NCBI GenBank assembly: GCA_933228765.1
Contig: OW121768.1
Coordinates: 24,820,676 to 24,884,675 of the forward strand
DNA length: 64,000 nt
Origin: Miltochrista miniata
Lineage: Eukaryota; Arthropoda; Insecta; Lepidoptera; Erebidae
Direction of reading: 5' to 3'
Position numbers and translations under genes: made by a program. Of this stretch, positions 40,102 through 49,639 are shown one piece after another. Each line of letters opens with the position of its first letter. Within the stretch, counting starts at the first letter, position 1. The notes below the pieces were generated by a model. It saw only the letters and a program-made list of their open reading frames with translations, did no database searches and was not told where the DNA came from.

Positions 40102-40114
40102 GTCCCTGTGGTCG
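40102..40114 (+). promoter_or_regulatory. Subterminal motif of the piggyBac-like element
   Basis: GTCCCTGTGGTCG lies within the imperfect palindrome GGGACAAATATGTCCC (40091-40106). Sister copies are at 41750-41762 and, inverted, at 41391-41403. It may be a transposase-binding site. Confidence 0.5.
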
Positions 40115-40351
40115 ATTAAAGATACCCTTTACTTAAACAATCTCAATTTTACTTTTATCCAGTTTGTGTATTAGGAACCGGGTTATATGTAAATAAATAT
40201 CGTTTTATTATAGAAATATTATTTATTAGTTATGGTAATCAGCGAAACAATTTCTTTCATTTGTATAGCGTAGGTAAACTTTACCCAGAAAACACATACC
40301 TATTGTTTGTTCGATGTTTTTTATCATATTTCGCACAATTTACGCACCTCT

Positions 40352-40715
40352 TTTTTTATGCCACTAAGGCGGCAGACAAGCACGTATTCTTGTCTGCAAT
40401 CTTAGTGGCTTACGTGGGCTGCGATGACCACCAGTCCTTCTGGTGGGCTACGGCCCACAGAAGGACTGGTGGTCACCGCAGCCTATGAACGTTTGCAACA
40501 CCAATGGCGCCACACTCGCGCTGCCGACCCTGTAAAATCATTATAAGACCCCTTTTGAAGAACTCCATACTGCAGGCGTTTGGGAAAACCGAGTCAGGGA
40601 GATCATTCCACAACCTAAGCGTGCGCGGAAGAAAGCCCCTATCGGATCTAACCGTGCTGGAACGCTCCGGACGTAGAGTGTGAGGATGAACTCCCTGTCT
40701 GCGGCGAGCGGTCCT
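40352..40715 (-). mobile_element. LINE-D, 5'-truncated, inside piggyBac
   Basis: On the minus strand it encodes R-R-R-Q-G-V-H-P-H-T-L-R-P-E-R-S, then R-T-L-R-L-W-N-D-L-P-D-S-V-F-P and F-F-K-R-G-L. This is the typical CR1/Jockey-superfamily C-terminus. It ends in a poly-A (plus-strand TTTTTTT at 40352-40358). It joins the transposase codons K-R-W-R directly, with at most a 4-5 bp duplication (GAGG). Confidence 0.8.
40360..40483. repeat. Two foldback hairpins in the LINE-D tail
   Basis: 40360-40408 pairs GCCACTAAGGCGGCAGACAA with its inverse. 40417-40483 pairs GGCTGCGATGACCACCAGTC and further bases with the inverse around TACG. Other LINE-D tails have each arm only once, so this copy carries an inverted duplication of its own 3' end. 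Confidence 0.75.
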
Positions 40716-41390
40716 CCATCTCTTTCTGGTGGAGAACTTTTCCATGAGGTGCATCTGTAATTGTCGCTTCACAGATTTGCTCATTGTATTTTTTTTTGAA
40801 GTGGGGACCGCACGTTGTCTGTTACTGAAGCCGTTTATCAAACTCCCGGCCACTACCTATCTGAACTGAAGAGTGGACAGCAGGCTTCCCTCCAAGTGGT
40901 TTTGACTGTGAAGCATAGTTTATAGTTTGTGCGTTATTCACTGATGTTTCGAACAAATCAAAGAAAAGTCGAAGGTAGTACTTTATTTTCGGTCTTTGAT
41001 CTATGTTCTCTGACTCCACTTGAAAACTGGTTGGTTATAGCGTGGTGCTTCGGTCACCGGTTCTGCTGTGGAGGTTGAAGGCTCGGGTCTTGTTGAGTCG
41101 GCAAGTGTCGTATCTTCAATTACCATGTCAATAATTCCTCGATCATCGTCCTTTGTCAAAAGCCTTTGATCTTCATCAAGTAGTAAGTCGTCCTCATTGT
41201 CACTATTATCAGCCATCAAAATCTGTTGTATTTCATTTTCTCTAAGTTCGAAATCAGCCAGGACCCTTACGAAACATAATCTGCAAAAGTCACAAATAAA
41301 AAAGAAGGGTATTGAAAAAAAATACCAGTTATTTGGCATACTAATGAATGAGTACGATGATATAACTATCATATGAATTGTATCTCTCTG

Positions 41391-41403
41391 CGACCATAGG
41401 GAC
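41391..41403 (-). promoter_or_regulatory. Internal inverted motif of the piggyBac-like element
   Basis: On the minus strand GTCCCTATGGTCG, overlapping the palindrome GACACCGGTGTC at 41401-41412. It lies just upstream of the transposase N-terminal exon. Confidence 0.45.
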
Positions 41404-41749
41404 ACCGGTGTCTCTTTATGTTTCTAATGAATTATCGTTTATTTAACAGAAACAATAATTTTACAAATATATAAAATAAAAATAACTTACCAGGCAGCAA
41501 CTATTTCACACCCTAAAGAGTTAAAAAAAACAGTTTCACATATAAAAAAACTTTTACAAAATATACGATTAGCTCGCCAAACGAAGTGCCAGTTTCCAAT
41601 AATCATAGACAAAGAACAGTATGCTTTATTTTGTTTTACGAGCATAAACAATGAAAAGAGTGTGTTCAGAAACTATTTTGTTAACAAATAGATTTAAAGT
41701 GGTTTACTGATTACAGTTTTATTTTACAATTACTATTTGGGACGCCGGT

Positions 41750-41762
41750 GTCCCCGTGGTCG
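41750..41762 (+). promoter_or_regulatory. Subterminal motif near the right piggyBac end
   Basis: GTCCCCGTGGTCG, overlapping GGGACGCCGGTGTCCC (41739-41754) and next to the TIR. Confidence 0.5.
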
Positions 41763-41779
41763 TCAAAGGGTTAAATATG

Positions 41780-42585
41780 AATAAACAAAGTGCAGTTATT
41801 AATGAAGAAAGTCACGAAAAATAGTGAAAGAAAATGAGTGAGTACCATGGAGCAAATATAAGAGGTGAGTACTCTATATACATACATTTTATTATTATTA
41901 TCACCAATGCAGTATTATTTTTTGTTTTGTTAATTTATATATAATACTGCTATAAAGATAACCAAACCCGGGAGTACGTTCCCATGGGAAGCGGGAAGAA
42001 AATTTCACGCTGACGTAGCCGCGAGCGCCATCTATCTCATACCTATGTACTTTAAACGTGTCATAAAAGTCACAACAATACCATACATGCATATTTCAAA
42101 GAATGTCTATTATTACCATAAAATTTGTAAAAATAGTTTTTAAGAAGAAACCTATTGTTTTATCTTTTAACTAGCTGACCCTCGCAACTTTGTTTACGTC
42201 ACACAAGGTCTATGAAATTAGAGGTATTTATTAATCATACTCATCAAGTAGCGTGTGAATCTGCCCTGTTTGCTTAATCAAAATAGAGCTTAATGGTTAA
42301 AGCTATTCCTCAGTATAGAATTTTCCTCAGTATAAACAATTTACATACAAACACCGGCGTGTTAGAATTTTATTACATGTATCAATGTAGTAGACGTAAC
42401 GTGTATAAAATGACATCAATCAAATGTCATCAATATTCTGAAAAAGAAATTAAAAATAGAGTTCACAAACTCTTTTGAAAATACGTACTGTACCTACCTT
42501 AGAGGATCGTTATGAAGATTACAGGATAGTTAACAACCATCCATAGAAAATAGATGGTATAATGCTGAATACCGCAAAGAACAAT
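41780..42585. other. AT-rich DNA with Helitron scraps
   Basis: At about 41965-42035 TTCCCATGGGAAGCGGGAAG and GTAGCCGCGAGCGCC resemble a Hel-b interior. At 42172-42215 ACTAGCTGACCCTCGCAACT is a Helitron 3' end in reverse. Otherwise nothing is recognised. Confidence 0.4.
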
Positions 42586-42589
42586 CGGC

Positions 42590-43260
42590 GCGGCATAGAA
42601 TGGGGCCTATACTGATATCCTGGAGGATTTAAATGATGCCGATGTCCTGTGCCTGCTGAGGCACACACACGCCGTCATGCATGTCTGCAAGACAACGTGC
42701 AGGACAACGAGCAGGATGAGGCAGCGAATGGCTGGACTGAAATTAAAATCGACAGACGCAAGAGATGTGGTGGAGGCACTAATTCACGTACCTCGGGAGT
42801 GTCGTGTCAGAAACTGATGGGATAGAAGAGTACCTTACATCATTTCGAGTCTCGCCAAGGCCAGAACAACCTTTACACAGCCGCGCCCCGTGGGCAGTTG
42901 CGAAAATGGACACGAAGAGTGAAACTCAAAACAAAGTAAACGTTAAAACTGTACTGCTAACTGCTATACGGATGCGAGACATGGAAGGTCACTAAAGACA
43001 TTTCGCACCAGCTACCAGCTATAAGTCTTCGTCAAACGCTGCCTCCAATGAATCCTCGGTACATACGGGCCCGAGAACATCACGAACGTAAGACTATTGG
43101 AACGCTGCAGTGAGACCAACAGATCAAACGTCGGAAGTGTAGCTGCTGCGCTAGATTGGACACACGCTGCAAAGGGACCACAATCACATCATACCAAGGC
43201 AAGTCTTACTGAAACTACTGGTAGGGTTTCAAAAACTGTTCGATAGTAAGTAGGTACATT
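42590..43260 (+). pseudogene. Decayed LINE reverse transcriptase, C-terminal half
   Basis: Scattered reading pieces follow the order of a LINE RT end. They are G-L-Y-T-D-I-L-E-D-L-N-D-A-D-V-L-C-L-L (an eroded F-A-D-D box), then L-Y-G-C-E-T-W-K-V-T-K-D (about 42957-42995), then Q-I-K-R-R-K and I-G-H-T-L-Q-R-D-H-N-H-I-I-P-R-Q (about 43150-43205). The L-Y-G-C-E-T-W and R-R-K-W-x-W-I-G-H-T-L pattern is known from many insect LINEs. Frames change several times. Confidence 0.6.
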
Positions 43261-43800
43261 AATTGATAGTGGCTATAGGCTACATAACATAATGCTAAGA
43301 TTCCTGCCTTTTGGCCTTTTGGACTTTAGTCCAAAAGTCCAAAAGTCCAAAAGACACGAAGAGTGAAACTCAAAACAAAGTAAACGTTAAAACTGTACTG
43401 CTAACTGCTATACGGATGCGAGACATGGAAGGTCACTAAAGACATTTCGCACCAGCTACCAGCTATAAGTCTTCGTCAAACGCTGCCTCCAATGGATCCT
43501 CGGTACATACGGGCCCGAGAACATCACGAACGTAAGACTATTGGAACGCTGCAGTGAGACCCCTATCCACCAACAGATCAAACGTCGGAAGTGTAGCTGC
43601 TGCGCTAGATTGGACACACGCTGCAAAGGGACCACGATCACATCATACCAAGGCAAGTCTTACTGAAACTACTGGTAGGGTTTCAAAAACTGTTCGATAG
43701 TAAGTAGGTACATTAATTGATAGTGGCTATAGGCTACATAACATAATGCTAAGATTCCTGCCTTTTGGCCTTTTGGACTTTAGTCCAAAAGTCCAAAAGT
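42909..43800 (+). repeat. Tandem duplication of about 444 bp
   Basis: The block starting GACACGAAGAGTGAAACTCA at 42909 is repeated from 43353, nearly identical, through CTTTTGGACTTTAGTCC. The second copy has about 10 extra bases near 43560. The junction lies in the AAAAGTCC simple repeat, suggesting unequal exchange or slippage there. Confidence 0.9.
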
Positions 43801-44035
43801 CCAAAAGTCCAAAAGTCCAAAAGTCCAAAAGTCCAAAAGTCCAAAAGTCCAAAACTCCAAAAGTCCAAAAGTCCAAAAGTCCAAAAGTCCAAAAGTCCAA
43901 AAGTCCAAAAGTCCAAAAGTCCAAAAGTCCAAAAGTCCAAAAGTCCAATAGTACAAAAGTCCAATAGTACAAAAGTCCAAAAGGCCAAAAGTCCAAAAGT
44001 CCAAAAGTCCAAAAGTCCAAAAGCCCAAATGTCCA
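43780..44035. repeat. 8-bp satellite (CAAAAGTC)n
   Basis: About 30 units of CAAAAGTC, with occasional CAATAGTA and CAAAACTC variants. The first duplicate (43320-43350) has only three or four units. Open frames on both strands here (K-S-K-S-P-K-V-Q and F-W-T-F-G-L-L-D repeats) arise because the double unit is 16 bp with no stops. Confidence 0.95.
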
Positions 44036-44092
44036 CAGTCAAGTAGGTACTTGGTACTTTACTTTGTTGAACATAGGCCTTAAAATCTTACT

Positions 44093-44294
44093 TCTTACTA
44101 ATATTATAAATGCGAATGTTTGTGAGTGTGGATGTTTGTTACTCTTTCACGCTCAAACCGCTGAACGGATCGGGCTGAAATTTGGTAACAGAGATACATT
44201 ATAGTCTGGAATAACACATAGGCTACCTTTTATCCCGGGAATAACTTCCCGCGGTAACAAATTTTACGCGGGCGAAGCTGCGGGCATCAGCTAG
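44093..44294 (+). mobile_element. Hel-b Helitron, well preserved
   Basis: It starts TCTTACTAATATTATAAATG and ends GGGCATCAGCTAG. The palindromic AGCTG..CAGCT forms the terminal stem. It is the reference Hel-b copy. Confidence 0.9.
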
Positions 44295-44385
44295 TATTCT
44301 TATATAGAAATAATTATACTAGCATAGTCGGTAAAAAATGCTATGTAATAGCTTTACCGCGGCAGTCCCCGAGTGCCACACGTCT

Positions 44386-44451
44386 TTTTTTTAGTTGGTA
44401 GGAGTCCGGCATGACATCCATGACGATTTTACCTCACGTTAAAAAAAAATT
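44386..44451 (+). repeat. Rep-A 3' end only
   Basis: TTAGTTGGTAGGAGTCCGGC and CCTCACGTTAAAAAAAAA mark the last ~65 bp of the family. Confidence 0.75.
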
Positions 44452-44499
44452 AGGTGCTCCGTTTTCCTATTTTTCTGTCCTCTCTTGTCTCAAATCCGT

Positions 44500-44728
44500 C
44501 TGGTTCTGCCGACCCTGCATAAACCTTCTAAGACCCCTTTTGAAGAACCTCATATTGAAGGCGTTTGGGAATACCGAGGAAGAGAGATCATTCCACAATC
44601 TAAGCACGCGCGAAAGAAAGCACTTAGCTGATCTTACCGTGCTTGAACGATCTGGACGCAACGTGTGAGGATGAACTCCCTGTCTGTGGCGAGCGGCGCG
44701 ATGATAGAACGTAGCTGTGGGCATAATA
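44500..44728 (-). mobile_element. LINE-D C-terminal fragment
   Basis: On the minus strand R-Q-G-V-H-P-H-T-L-R-P-D-R-S-S-T-V-R-S, then R-L-W-N-D-L-S-S-S-V-F-P, aligns with the copy at 40352. The 5' side is bounded by a Helitron. Confidence 0.75.
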
Positions 44729-44912
44729 TCTATATATATAAAAATAAGTCGGGTTTTCCTTCCTGACGCTATAACTTTAGAACGCACGAACCGATTTCCA
44801 CGGTTTTGCATTCGTTGGAAAGGTCTCGGGCTTCGTGAGGTTTATAGCAAAGAAAATTCAGCAAAATTTCACATACAGCGCCATCGCGGGCGAAGCTGCG
44901 GGCATCAGCTAG
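44729..44912 (+). mobile_element. Hel-c Helitron with A^T flanks
   Basis: It starts TCTATATATATAAAAATAAG and ends GGGCATCAGCTAG. The flanking bases are A (44728) and T (44913). It shares its 3' end with Hel-b but not its body. Confidence 0.9.
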
Positions 44913-45013
44913 TCATACATATAAACAATTCCTCATATCATGGTACAGCCGGTAGAACACGCACAAGGAGGCAAAAGTCTCTCCTATTATATCGCGAAGG
45001 GGCTCCACGCCAC

Positions 45014-45110
45014 AGTATATCCCGTTCGTTCTAAGTTTGCCGCTGGCGTAGAGGCTGGTGCCATAGTCAAAATTTAAAACTCTGCTGGTGTAGTGTAGAG
45101 TGAACGGGTA
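45014..45110. mobile_element. Short MITE, CCCGTTCG..TTTGCCG family
   Basis: ATCCCGTTCGTTCTAAGTTT and the inverse AGAGTGAACGGGTA enclose GCCGCTGGCGTAGAGGC, as at 27155-27240. Confidence 0.5.
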
Positions 45111-45148
45111 AAAAGTATAGGATCGTTGACTACTCTCACGGCTCGGCA

Positions 45149-45253
45149 TGGCAATTGGACCAATCGTGAATTGGACCAACTGCGAATTGGACCAATCGGG
45201 AATTGGACATTATTTTGGATATTGGAACAATCGCGAATTGGACCAATCGCTCC
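45149..45253. repeat. AATTGGACCAATCG tandem repeat
   Basis: Six to seven imperfect units of about 15-16 bp (CAATCGTGAATTGGAC, CAACTGCGAATTGGAC, CAATCGGGAATTGGAC). Confidence 0.85.
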
Positions 45254-45259
45254 TAAAGG

Positions 45260-45730
45260 GGCACGTTACCGTATATAAAAAATTTTAACTTTCCACGATA
45301 AGATAATGTAACTCAGTTATGTTTTTCCGATATATTGACGATTATTCTTCAGTTTGACATTGATTTCACGGCAATTGGAAAATTTTCGCGATTGAACACC
45401 AGGTAGTAGGTAACACTAGAAATATATTTTTATCTTGTTGCTATCGTCGTAGATTAGAAATATGTAATCCGACGGATACAGTTGTGAAGTGGCACAAAAT
45501 TAATACAATACAGTGATTGATGATATCGAAAGGAGTTAAATTAGACCAAATACTTACAGAATCCTATCCTGTCCTATTTAATATTAAACTCCTTCAATCA
45601 CTTTTTCGTGATACTTAGCCTACGTCCTTTCCCAAGCATTTCCCTGAAATATTTATTTCGTGTTTCCATTTTACCCCACCAAGTGGCCCCACTAGTCAAA
45701 TGGGCCATAGTGGAATATCCCCCATGTAAC
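45260..45730. other. Unassigned DNA
   Basis: No recognisable feature. Confidence 0.4.
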
Positions 45731-45741
45731 ATAGCATTATT

Positions 45742-45885
45742 CTGTTGGGAGTCCTGGGAAATCCTTCCGAGGACTTACCCGGGGCTCCCAACCATAGGCT
45801 GTTGGGCGTTACGTGAGGTTTTTTAGTCGGTAGGATTCCGGCATAGCATCCATGATGGATTTTCCCTCACATTAAAAAAAAAAAC
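45742..45885 (+). repeat. Rep-A with 9-bp TSD
   Basis: AGCATTATT at 45733-45741 and 45886-45894 flanks a copy that starts CTGTTGGGAGTCCTGGG and ends CCCTCACATTAAAAAAA. Confidence 0.85.
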
Positions 45886-45899
45886 AGCATTATTAGATT

Positions 45900-46120
45900 C
45901 TTTTTTCAGTGGGGACGCCCGCGCCCGCCGGCCGCAGCGATTCGACTTTGGTATTGGATTGGGTATCCCAGCAGGTCTCACAGCGCCCCGTCAAAGCTTC
46001 TGGTTTCGTATCGTATTATCTGATCCACCTTCAGATACTCCAGTTCTTGATTTAGTCTGCCCGTGCCCATAGTCTACCAGATGAGGTAGCATAGATCGAT
46101 ATGTGTGGCCAGACTGGTTA
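45900..46120 (+). other. GC-rich, coding-like segment, unidentified
   Basis: After TTCTTTTTTCAG there is a GC-rich run (GGGACGCCCGCGCCCGCCGG) and about 200 bp of codon-like composition. No frame stays open beyond about 60 codons and I recognise no protein. It could be a decayed retroelement ORF. Confidence 0.25.
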
Positions 46121-47100
46121 GTCGTACTACCCGTGCGTATAACAAGAAAGTCACCTCTAAGATGATCGCTAGGATATGCAACAAATCCCGCTTCAAATCT
46201 TACATCATTATCATAAGACTACGGTCAACGAACTGCGTATGCGGGCAGCCGCAGGCCTAGGGTTGCCAACGACAGTAATTGCACTTCTGTTACTTGAAAT
46301 ATCTTCAAATTTCCCAGAATGCTTGGATACAACGAAAATCTTGAGATACAAAATCTTATTTTAAAATGAAAACGTCTTTCAGGTATTGAGAGATTTTTGG
46401 TAGGAAAGTCTCTTGTAGTTGGGTATTTGGCAAGACCGACATGCTAAAATAACTTTTTGCGCAGCGGATCGTGTTTGTACATGCATGTCTCTGATTTGTA
46501 TGATGTGCCCGTTCGAAAATTTTTGGGTGGGTCTTGTCAATTCGCATCAGTGACATGAAGTCCATGACTGTTTATTTAGAAAGTATGACTTGTAGGGAAA
46601 AGTCTGGTTATCAAAAGTATTTTGGACTCAATTAGACAAGTTTTTAATATAGCTCTCTTTAATACAACATGATATCCTCAAGAAAACCAGTCTTTAAGAC
46701 ACTAGAATATCTTTTGAATGATCCTAAGTAGTTTAAAAACTGTAGCCTGAAACTAAAGGTGTACTTTGCCTACAACTAAAATGACCTTACGCCGCTACCA
46801 AAACCAACGCTCGGACGAAAACCATCGCCACAAAAACTAGAATCAGACGCGTGACAGCCCTGTACACCGAGCGGATATTACCAAACATATCTAGATTGCC
46901 ACCGCAGTTTATGGCTTGCGCATAGAACATACTTTTTGCGTCGGACCAATATGTACTAACTAGTACACCATGCCACGTAATATAAGTGATAATTTGAGAG
47001 GCATGATGTACACTAAAACGTGTAAAAGAGATATGTCAACTTCTTTTCAAATACTTCTGGTCAAAAATGGCGTCATTATAACGAACCGGAAAAGTTAGAC
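46121..47100. other. Unassigned DNA
   Basis: Nearly 1 kb without a repeat or exon I can support. Confidence 0.4.
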
Positions 47101-47252
47101 TTTAATGCTTCCTCCACATTACTCGCGAAGTTAGGCGAGTACAATAGTGTAGAGGGGCACCTCGGCCTACTTCGTCAAAAATTTCTTTGACTCGGGCAAC
47201 TTCGCCGACGAACTTCATTCAACTTCGCGAGTAATGTGGAGGGAGCATTAAA
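47101..47252. mobile_element. MITE with TTAA flanks
   Basis: TTAA at 47102-47105 and 47248-47251 bounds inverted ends TGCTTCCTCCACATTACTCG and the inverse (one mismatch in ~28). The interior is also partly inverted (CGCGAAGTTAGGCGAGT). TTAA flanks suggest a piggyBac-mobilised MITE, but the ends do not match the element at 39955. Confidence 0.7.
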
Positions 47253-47297
47253 GCAGAGTTTAATATTCTTCTATGACTAAAGCAGAAAGTCTTTATT

Positions 47298-47576
47298 ACT
47301 GCCTCTGTGGCGCAGACGGTAGTGATACCGCCTGCGGCGCTGGAGGTCGTGGGTTCGATTCCCACCGGAGACAAATATTTGTGTGACCCATAAATGTTTG
47401 TCTCAAGAGTCTGGGCGTTTCCATGTATAGTATGTATGTATTTAAAAGTATATAAGTATTAATATCCATGGTCTGATACCCATAACACAAGCAGGTTATT
47501 CCTGGCTTACTTTGGGATCAGATAGCGTTGTGTGAGATGTTCGTGAATATTTATTTATTTATTTATCCGCCGTACT
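47298..47576 (+). mobile_element. SINE-T, full-length
   Basis: The same tRNA-like head (TCTGTGGCGCAGACGGTAGT, GGGTTCGATTCCC) and body as 29083-29352 are present. The tail is TTTATTTATTTAT. Confidence 0.85.
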
Positions 47577-47616
47577 GTAATCATAGGCAGAGTAGGTAAG
47601 GAAAGTGTTGCTTTTT

Positions 47617-47685
47617 AGACTTTTTAGTTGGTAAGAGTCCGGCAAAGCCTGCGTGACGGGTTTTCTTCACGTAAAAAAAGAAAAA
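47617..47685 (+). repeat. Rep-A 3' end, diverged
   Basis: TTTTTAGTTGGTAAGAGTCC and TTTTCTTCACGTAAAAAAAG identify the family tail. Confidence 0.6.
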
Positions 47686-47756
47686 GACTTTAAACTCTAT
47701 GTTCGAAATTAAAATCGGCAGCCTTGCGACTATTGCATTGCTACTACACTAGAAAT

Positions 47757-48418
47757 TAAACAAAACCGGCCAAGTGCGAGTTGGACTCGCCCATGAAGGG
47801 TTCCTTAGCAGCAAGTAACATAATATAAAAGTTTTAGTAGTTCGTTGTAACTTTGATTGATGTTTTAACACGTTCGCAGTGGTAGTAATTTTTACAGGCG
47901 AAAATCGCGGTATATGACGTATTAAAAAAAAACTACCAACTCGATCTCGTTCAAACCAATTTTTGTTGGTAGTTTTTATGGCAATGTACATTATATATTT
48001 TTTTGAGATCTATCATTCTCTTAGTTTAGAAGTTAGAGGGGGGGGGGGGGGGGCACATTTTTCTACTTTGGAAGTGTCTCTTACGCAAACTATTCAGTTT
48101 ACAAAATCAATCTCAATAACATTTTTGAAGACATATCTATAGATACCCCCCCCACGTATGGGTTTGACGAAAAAAAAAATTTTCAGTTTCAGTTCTGAGT
48201 ATGGGGACCCCAAAATTTGCTGCTTTTTTTCTAGTTTTATGTAAAAATCTTAATGCGGTTCACAGAATACATCTCAATACATACCAAGATTCAATGGCAT
48301 AGGTCCTATAGTTTCGGAGAAAAATGGCTGTGATTCACGGACGGACGGACAGACAGACAGACAGACATGACGAATCTATAAGGGTTCCGTTTTTTGCCAT
48401 TCTACGGAACCCTAAAAA
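47757..48418 (+). repeat. Rep-G element, near full length
   Basis: It starts AAACCGGCCAAGTGCGAGTT and ends TACGGAACCCTAAAAA. An ACGGACGGACAGACAGACAG run lies near the end. It holds a 16-base G run at 48038-48053. This is a familiar dispersed element of lepidopteran genomes, but I cannot place it in a superfamily: no TIR is visible. Confidence 0.65.
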
Positions 48419-48529
48419 GAATGTTGACATAGTAAAAGAAAACAAAGTAATACACGGCATTAAAAACTATTTATTGTCCCCAATCTCATCATTTCCGTCC
48501 AGCCATTACCGAGTTTTAGAGAGCTGCTA

Positions 48530-48640
48530 AAGATCGCAGGGAGGGACTGGATGTGGAAGGCGCAGGACCATGTATTGTGGCATAAATTGGGAGAGACCTA
48601 GGTCCAGCAGTAGACTACCATAGGCTGATTTGTTTCATTG
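48530..48640 (+). mobile_element. LINE-R 3' end
   Basis: GGGACTGGATGTGGAAGGCG, GCATAAATTGGGAGAGACCT and CAGTAGACTACCATAGGCTG match the RTE-like end at 9180-9260. Confidence 0.65.
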
Positions 48641-48679
48641 AATTATCATCACTCTAACGAATTTGGTGGCATTCTATTT

Positions 48680-48836
48680 AATTTAAGGGGTCTTAGAAGG
48701 TTTTTAAAGAGTCGGCAGCACGAATGTGGGACTTCTGGTATTGCAAACTTCCCATAGCCTATGGACATTTGCAACACCAGTCCTTCTGGTGGGCCGTAGG
48801 TATGCTTGTCTGGCCACCTTGGTGGTATTAAAAAAA
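48680..48836 (+). mobile_element. LINE-D 3' tail
   Basis: GGGTCTTAGAAGGTTTTTAA, GCAACACCAGTCCTTCTGGT and GCCACCTTGGTGGTATTAAA end in an A-run. This is the only plus-oriented LINE-D copy here. Confidence 0.65.
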
Positions 48837-48839
48837 TCG

Positions 48840-49475
48840 GTTTTCTGTAAAGTCGGTTTACTGACGATGGTTGAACGTGACAAAGTCATAAGAAAATAAA
48901 AATAAAATAAAATAAAAATAAACAAAATTAACATTACAAAACAAAATAAATATAAAAACACATCAATTGATTATAGTGCCATCTGTTGAAAACATTACTA
49001 AAATAAATGGAACGCCTCAGAGCGAGGTAACGACGTATTGCGTCATCATTATTCGTTCGTGCAGCCGGCTCCATCCAATTATAAGACGTTGTCACGTCAA
49101 AAATCTTAAAAAACACGTCTGAATTCAAACATAGTGAATTCCTCTGTATTATTATTGTGTCCCACAAAAACAATAACATAATTAAAATATAGGTACCTAC
49201 CTAGTACCTAATCAAAGCCCCTTCTTGGTAGGTCCGCTAATATACGATTTCTTGGAACTTATCGACTTGAGTCAGACCGCATTTAGTTTTTAATAACAAA
49301 ATATAATAACTATGTACTTAAGTAGGTATATTATGTATTATATTCACGATTGTTATTAACCTTTAAAGAATGAGGCAACTTGTATTTTATTATTGTATTT
49401 ATTTTTAGAATTAAATTTAAAATCTAAATTACTCAGCCGTGTTCTCTATATTACATTTTTGCATGTGTTTTGTGA
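48840..49475. other. Unassigned AT-rich DNA
   Basis: AAAATAAAAATAAAATAAA simple sequence near 48895-48955; otherwise nothing recognised. Confidence 0.4.
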
Positions 49476-49478
49476 GCA

Positions 49479-49628
49479 ATGGAAAAAGATTTCAGGTTTC
49501 GAAAACTAAGGTACAACAAATTTGACGCATATTTTAAGGAGCACATTCAAGACTCTCTCGGATTAAAGGACCTCCTTAGGGATATGAAGCCATTAGCTAG
49601 AAAAGTCATACCAAATATAAGTTTTTAA
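49479..49628 (+). CDS. Small open frame or first exon, 49 codons
   Basis: From ATG at 49479 the frame reads M-E-K-D-F-R-F-R-K-L-R-Y-N-K-F-D-A-Y-F-K, continues H-I-Q-D-S-L-G-L-K-D-L-L-R-D-M-K-P-L-A-R-K, and stops at TAA 49626-49628. Its charged, non-repetitive composition is unlike the surrounding AT-rich noise. The upstream context GAGCAATGG suits initiation. It belongs to no repeat found here. It may be the first coding exon of a gene extending right, but no consensus donor is evident before the stop. Family unknown. Confidence 0.35.
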   Translation: MEKDFRFRKLRYNKFDAYFKEHIQDSLGLKDLLRDMKPLARKVIPNISF

Positions 49629-49639
49629 TCTCATGACAA

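Larger units (their letters stand above)
40240..41282 (-). pseudogene. piggyBac-like transposase remnant
   Basis: N-terminal part: after an acceptor-like TTTTGCAG (minus strand, near 41283) the frame reads R-V-L-A-D-F-E-L-R-E-N-E-I-Q-Q-I-L-M-A-D-N-S-D-N. An acidic stretch follows and then P-V-F-K-W-S-Q-R-T, ending at TAG 41003-41001. C-terminal part in another frame from 41010: N-I-D-Q-R-P-K-I-K-Y-Y-L-R-L-F-F-D-L, then S-N-R-Q-R-A-V-P and F-S-T-R-K-R-W-R. Beyond the LINE-D insert it resumes as C-V-N-C-A-K-Y-D..R-T-N-N-R (40351-40300), part of the Cys-rich domain. The DDD core between the two parts is deleted at about 41005. The enzyme would have cut and pasted the element at TTAA. Confidence 0.75.
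39955..41774 (-). mobile_element. piggyBac-like element, internally deleted
   Basis: TTAA at 39955-39958 and 41771-41774 bound inverted ends reading CCCTTTCAGGACC and, inverted at the other side, CCCTTTGACGACC. Inside on the minus strand are the N- and C-terminal ends of a piggyBac-type transposase with the catalytic middle missing. A LINE-D copy (40352-40715) sits in the C-terminal part. TTAA target use and CCCTTT ends are standard for piggyBac-like elements. Confidence 0.85.

Noticed and set aside
43727..44046. Several repetitive frames on both strands (K-S-K-S-P-K-V-Q and F-W-T-F-G-L-L-D repeats)
   Set aside because: They follow from the stop-free 8-bp satellite CAAAAGTC.
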